A stretch of DNA of 6,136 nt, taken from positions 1 to 6,136 of the forward strand of contig JBDNFP010000084.1 of assembly GCA_041689775.1 (NCBI GenBank). The letters run 5' to 3'. Shown here piece by piece: positions 1-3,600 of the stretch. The stretch is from JBDNFP01 sp041689775. Lineage in GTDB: Bacteria; Bacteroidota; Bacteroidia; Cytophagales; Spirosomataceae. How positions within the stretch are numbered: position 1 is the first letter of the stretch; each line of letters begins with the position of its first letter. The translations under genes and the position numbers were made by a program. Under the pieces are notes generated by a model that saw only the letters and a list, made by a program, of their open reading frames with translations, was not told where the DNA came from and did not search any database.

Positions 1-2
1 CT

Positions 3-113
3 TACGCCACCAAGAGGCCGCTTGACCACAACTTCAAAAACGACATGGGTCGCTACATCACTTTTGATGAGAAAATACCCAAATGGAATTACCTGATCAA
101 GCCCGGAAATTGA
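3..113 (+). CDS. C-terminal fragment of an unrecognised protein (cut by window start)
   Basis: An open frame enters from the left edge and ends at TGA 111-113, giving 36 residues that finish with Lys-Trp-Asn-Tyr-Leu-Ile-Lys-Pro-Gly-Asn. The composition (Asp, Lys, Tyr and Asn rich, no low complexity) is that of a soluble protein end. The other two forward frames carry stops in this stretch (for example TGA at 23-25 and 65-67 in the frame of the receiver remnant). I do not recognise the family, and 36 residues show no catalytic motif, membrane segment or sorting signal. The stop lies only about 24 bases before a receiver-domain fragment in another frame, so the DNA just downstream is not this gene's original neighbour if that fragment was brought in by rearrangement. 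The coding call rests on the open frame and protein-like composition only. Confidence 0.5.
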   Translation, partial: YATKRPLDHNFKNDMGRYITFDEKIPKWNYLIKPGN

Positions 114-136
114 CCACCTTATTTTTTAATCATTCC

Positions 137-268
137 TTAACAGCCTCGGCTATGGTTGATCAAAGAGAGAGAGCATTGAAGGCCGGCATGAATGACTTCC
201 TGACGAAGCCTTTTACACCATTACAGCTAGAAGAGAAAATCAAAGAAATGCTTCATTCTGCCATTTAA
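137..268 (+). pseudogene. Receiver (REC) domain remnant, C-terminal third of a two-component response regulator or hybrid kinase
   Basis: From 137 the frame reads Leu-Thr-Ala-Ser-Ala-Met, then an Arg-Glu-Arg-Ala-Leu-Lys-Ala-Gly-Met-Asn-Asp-Phe stretch, then Leu-Thr-Lys-Pro-Phe and a final amphipathic helix, ending at TAA 266-268. This is the beta4-alpha4-beta5-alpha5 end of a CheY-like receiver. The conserved switch Thr is codon 140-142, and the invariant Lys before Pro is codon 206-208. In the family, a phosphorylated Asp and an acidic pair lie about 50-90 residues upstream; here they are missing. The same frame can be opened at ATG 83, but residues encoded before 137 do not resemble a receiver, overlap the end of the upstream gene, and are preceded by stops at 23-25, 65-67 and 68-70. 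Such C-terminal receivers are typical of hybrid histidine kinases, which is an inference. It is a 5'-truncated remnant that could not accept a phosphoryl group. Alternatively it is a very small expressed ORF starting at 83, which I consider unlikely. Confidence 0.75.
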
Positions 269-311
269 GCAAGAGGAGTTTTCGTTTGATTTATTCCGAC
301 AAACGTACCAC

Positions 312-398
312 TTAGGCACATTGTTCCAACGTCAATTTAAGCAGTGATTTATACCCGATATTATCCAACATTCGCTTACGTACTTTTACAAAAAACAT
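312..398 (-). CDS. Doubtful 28-codon minus-strand ORF, possible gene remnant
   Basis: Reading the minus strand from ATG at 398-396 to TAA at 314-312 gives 28 residues with a start rich in Phe, Val, Lys and Arg, followed by a Leu/Lys-rich stretch ending Leu-Glu-Gln-Cys-Ala. The composition is oddly protein-like for A/T-rich intergenic DNA, and A-rich sequence precedes the start, which Bacteroidota translation tolerates. No family is recognised. It could be the C-terminal scrap of a deleted gene, a genuine small protein, or chance; chance is the default. Confidence 0.15.
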   Translation of the reverse strand: MFFVKVRKRMLDNIGYKSLLKLTLEQCA

Positions 399-409
399 CT
401 TTTTTATAA
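386..409. repeat. A/T inverted repeat (A6-N4-T6 core)
   Basis: AAAAAA at 390-395 and TTTTTT at 400-405 are separated by CATC. The outer TTA (386-388) and TAA (407-409) also pair across a C/A mismatch. The stem has no G/C pair, so it is a poor intrinsic terminator in RNA. In DNA, the phased A and T tracts could bend the helix upstream of a promoter. It is immediately followed by a separate perfect palindrome (409-418, AATAATTATT). Confidence 0.35.
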
Positions 410-481
410 ATAATTATTGGCCTAAAATTTATATATAACTTCTTTGCTTTCAATAATATAAGTACTTAAATAGTAAACAAA

Positions 482-492
482 ACAGGTCCTGT
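482..492. repeat. Interrupted palindrome ACAGG-T-CCTGT, possible operator
   Basis: Two perfect 5-base half sites (482-486 and 488-492) flank a single T, about 100 bases upstream of the giant gene's start and just 5' of the candidate promoter. It is one of the few G/C-containing symmetric sequences in this A/T-rich region. Symmetric sites of this size can bind dimeric regulators, but no regulator gene is in the window and there is no second copy, so function is inference. Confidence 0.3.
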
Positions 493-500
493 ACAATTAC

Positions 501-534
501 TTTTTTTAACTTAAATTACAGAATGGCATCTTTG
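501..534 (+). promoter_or_regulatory. Weak Bacteroidota-type promoter candidate for the giant gene
   Basis: Bacteroidota primary-sigma promoters use a -7 box near TAnnTTTG and a -33 box near TTTG. CATCTTTG at 527-534 matches the -7 box at five of six defined positions, and a T7 run (501-507) lies about 19 bases upstream where the -33 box belongs. This would start transcription near 540 and give a leader of roughly 55 bases before ATG 595. The -33 half is only a T run, so the call is tentative. Length change in the T7 run would alter the spacing. Confidence 0.2.
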
Positions 535-594
535 TTGATAGGAGTGAAACTAGAATAGTGACTTTTAGTTATTTTTCTTTATATAACCCGCCCT

Positions 595-678
595 ATGAAG
601 ACACCATTTACATGGAAAGCAGTATCCCTTATCAAGAGTGCTTTGCTTTTTTTTGTAGCAACAGGTATGGTATCTGCT
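595..678 (+). other. Sec signal peptide (residues 1-28) containing a T8 homopolymer
   Basis: The first residues carry Lys at 2, 8 and 14, then a hydrophobic core (Ala-Leu-Leu-Phe-Phe-Val-Ala at 16-22), then Val-Ser-Ala at 26-28, which fits signal peptidase I cleavage after Ala28. No cysteine follows the core, so it is not a lipoprotein signal. The core is encoded across a run of eight T (647-654). Loss of one T gives an immediate TAG, and gain of one gives TAA about 18 codons later. Confidence 0.85.
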
Positions 679-3600
679 ACGCTGGATTCCTCAGAAATAT
701 CAAATAATACTCTATTTTCCAAGGAGAAATCAACCCCCACGACCTCCGTTTTTGAGAGTCCTCTCCCTTCCGCATCCAATGCGATAGTTTCGGGCCCTTG
801 TGGCTCCAACATTACGACAGTGGATGCCTCCAACCCACTTGGTAACGACGGAAGTATCACGATCTCAGGCCTGGCAGACGGCACTGAGGTACGGGTTGTA
901 TCGGTAAGAAATAACTTTGACACCCAATTAGAAGCCCGTAACTTTCCGTACGTACTATCAAACCTCAAACCCGGTATCTACGCTATCCGGACTAAAAGTA
1001 ATGGCTGCGATGAAATTAAAGCGGTATCTATCGGGCCTTGTGGTCAGGTGCTGATCGATACTGTACAAGTATCCAGCTGCTACCCAAATAACGGTTCTAA
1101 GGCTACCGTGAGCGTACAGGTAAACTGGACGGGGGGCGCGGATAGTATCGCCATAGAAGCAGGAGGGCAAACCAAGTACATTAAAACTGCCGACGGAAAT
1201 AGCTCGGGAATGGTAACTCCATCACAACCCGCTGTATTAGCCTTCGAGATTCCCGCCAACGGTGCCAACGTTACGGTAAAAGCATTTTTTGTTAGCCATC
1301 CTGAGTGTGGTGAAACCATCAGAATTTATAAGGCACCAGCTCCTTGCGAGCCCGTACAGTGTACTACGTTGGGCGGGTCTGTATTTAATGATTACAATGG
1401 TGATGGTGTCAGAGAGGCCCGGGAGACGAATGGCGTTCCCGGTATTATCGTAAAAGCCTACGCTCCTGACGGATCGATATACTCTGCGTTTACGGATCAA
1501 TACGGACTATATGACCTGAATATCCCTACGAATAAATACCCGCTTCGGGTAGAGTTTACCAATATTCCACACTATCTGGCCGGCGGTACGTCCACCCCTG
1601 TTGGTACGAATAACCGTACTACCATTCAGTTCGTAGCCGCCCCAAACTGCCAGGTAAATATTGGGGTCAACAACCTGAATGATTTTTGCCAGAAAGACCC
1701 TCTGATGGTTATTCCTTGTTGGGTCCGGGGTGACCCTCTTTCCTCCACAAGTACCGGCGCATCTAACCCCGGCCCAAATGATGCATTGGTCGCCTTTCCA
1801 AGTTCAAACCGGGGTGTTCAGGAAAGACCCGGCAATGCTACTCCTCTCCACCTGGCTTATGCATCGCAGGTAGGTACGCTATGGGGCGCTGCCTATAATA
1901 AATATACCAAACAACTATTTACATCGGCGGTACTTCGTCGGCACGCCGGTTTAGGTCCATTAGGGCTAGGGGGAATCTACATAGTAGACATGGCCAAAAC
2001 CGATACTACGGCCACTCAGCCTTTCCTGGATGTAGCCACCATCGGCATTGACGTCGGGACTATTTTCGGGCGCCAGCTAACCACTGATCTGACCAGCAAT
2101 GATATGCTGGCAAACCGCGATTCGGCGGCATTTTCCATGGTTGGAAAGGCAGGTATGGGCGATCTCGAAATTTCCGAAGACGGAAAACTACTATGGTTTA
2201 TAAACCTTAAAGACAGCAAACTATACTCCATTGATATTAGCAACTACAACACTGACGGGGTTACGAAGCCTACGGCAGCTGATGTAAAGTCTTATACCAT
2301 CCCAAATCCTGGTTGTAGTGGCGGAGCCATGAGACCATGGGGAACTAAAATACGGGAAGGGAAGGTGTATATCGGCCTAGTTTGTGACGGCAGTATTTCG
2401 GGCAACAGAAGCGATATGAATGCCATCATCTACCAGTTTGATCCTGCCTTGGGTAGCGGTCCCGAGGCTTTTAAGACCATATTTAAGTTTCCTCTTACGT
2501 ATCCCAAAGGTAGTCCCTTTGAAGATCCAATTGATCCGGCTACCAACGGCTGGTTTACGTGGAGTGATGACTTTAACGTCACAAAACAAGGGAACGCCCA
2601 TCCTTCTCCTTTTGTGGCCGATATTGAGTTCGACATTGATGGCTCCATGGTACTTAGCTTCGGAGATCGTACTGCACTACAAATGGGCGGAGACATCGAA
2701 TCATCACCCGATGGCGCAAGTACCGGACAAAACTTTGTGGGCGGTGATATCCTCCGGGTTAATGCCCTTGGAGGTGCTTTTGTGCTCGAAAACAACGCTA
2801 AGGCCGGCCCCAATATAGGTAGTGCTCCCAACAATAATCAAGGGCCCGGTTTTGGTGAGTTCTATAACGATGACTTCTATTATACCGGTCATACTGCTCC
2901 AACTCACTCCGAAGTTATTATAGGTGGCATGGCTATCCGGCCGGGCTCAGGAGAAGTGACCATCGCGGCCATGGACCCGATTAACTCAGGCGTAAATCCA
3001 ATGGACTCAGGCGATGATAGTACCTATGCAAAAACGCGGGATATTTGGTGGTCAGGTGGAGTACGTGCACTTGACAATAAGACAGGCGCCCTCAATAAAG
3101 GGTATGTATTGTACCAGTCTATCGATACCAACCCACCTTCGCCGAGTGGTATTCAACTAGGATCTTTCTTCAAATCAGCGGGACTCGGAGATATTGAGTT
3201 TATCTGCGATAACGTCAATTACATCGAGGTTGGTAATCGGGTATGGGTCGATATTGATAAGGATGGTGTGCAGGACGCCGACGAACCTCCCCTCGAAGGT
3301 GTCCAGGTTAATCTTTACCTTGAATCAGACGGTAGTCTGATCGCTCAAACTACTACCAATGCCGATGGACTATACTACTTTAATGCCAGCAAGGGTGTTG
3401 CGGCCAACACCAACTACCTAATTGTATACGGCAACGGACAGTTTACTAGTGACAGACTTGCTCTCAATGGTATAGAGTACCTTGTCACTACTACTCAATC
3501 AGGGCAGGGAGGAACACCCAACCTAAACGATTCGAACATTGATAGCGACAGTCTTACGATAGCTACTGGTAGTATTCCGGCTGGCTTACCCTATTTTGCT

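Larger units (their letters stand above)
269..594. other. A/T-rich intergenic region upstream of the giant surface-protein gene
   Basis: This 326-base stretch has dense runs of A and T, unlike the more balanced coding DNA on its right. I find no plus-strand gene. Contents that can be seen: a 6-bp inverted repeat (CGTTTG 283-288 with CAAACG 300-305, no T tract); a doubtful 28-codon minus-strand ORF at 312-398; an A6/T6 inverted repeat at 386-409; a perfect 10-bp A/T palindrome at 409-418; an interrupted palindrome at 482-492; a T7 run at 501-507; and a weak Bacteroidota-type -7 box at 527-534. The bases just before ATG 595 contain no purine-rich Shine-Dalgarno sequence, as is normal for Bacteroidota. 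The leader of the large gene probably lies in the right half of this region. Confidence 0.7.

Noticed and set aside
83..136. N-terminal extension of the receiver fragment to ATG 83
   Set aside because: The encoded residues do not match any part of a receiver and overlap the end of the upstream gene in another frame, so the ATG is likely fortuitous.
283..305. CGTTTG/CAAACG hairpin as a terminator after the receiver remnant
   Set aside because: The stem is only 6 bp with an 11-base loop and no T run follows, so it does not qualify as an intrinsic terminator.
570..577. TATTTTTC as a -7 box
   Set aside because: It matches the Bacteroidota -7 consensus fairly well, but the leader would be only about 10 bases long and no -33 element is correctly spaced.
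579..968. 129-codon minus-strand open frame
   Set aside because: It lies antisense over the signal peptide and first module of the giant gene, has no recognisable protein features, and is explained as a shadow of the strong plus-strand frame.
2420..2834. Overlapping plus- and minus-strand open frames of about 130 codons
   Set aside because: Both lie inside the propeller-like region in alternative frames, with Pro/Leu/Ser-rich nonsense composition and no motif; the main frame is continuous through here.
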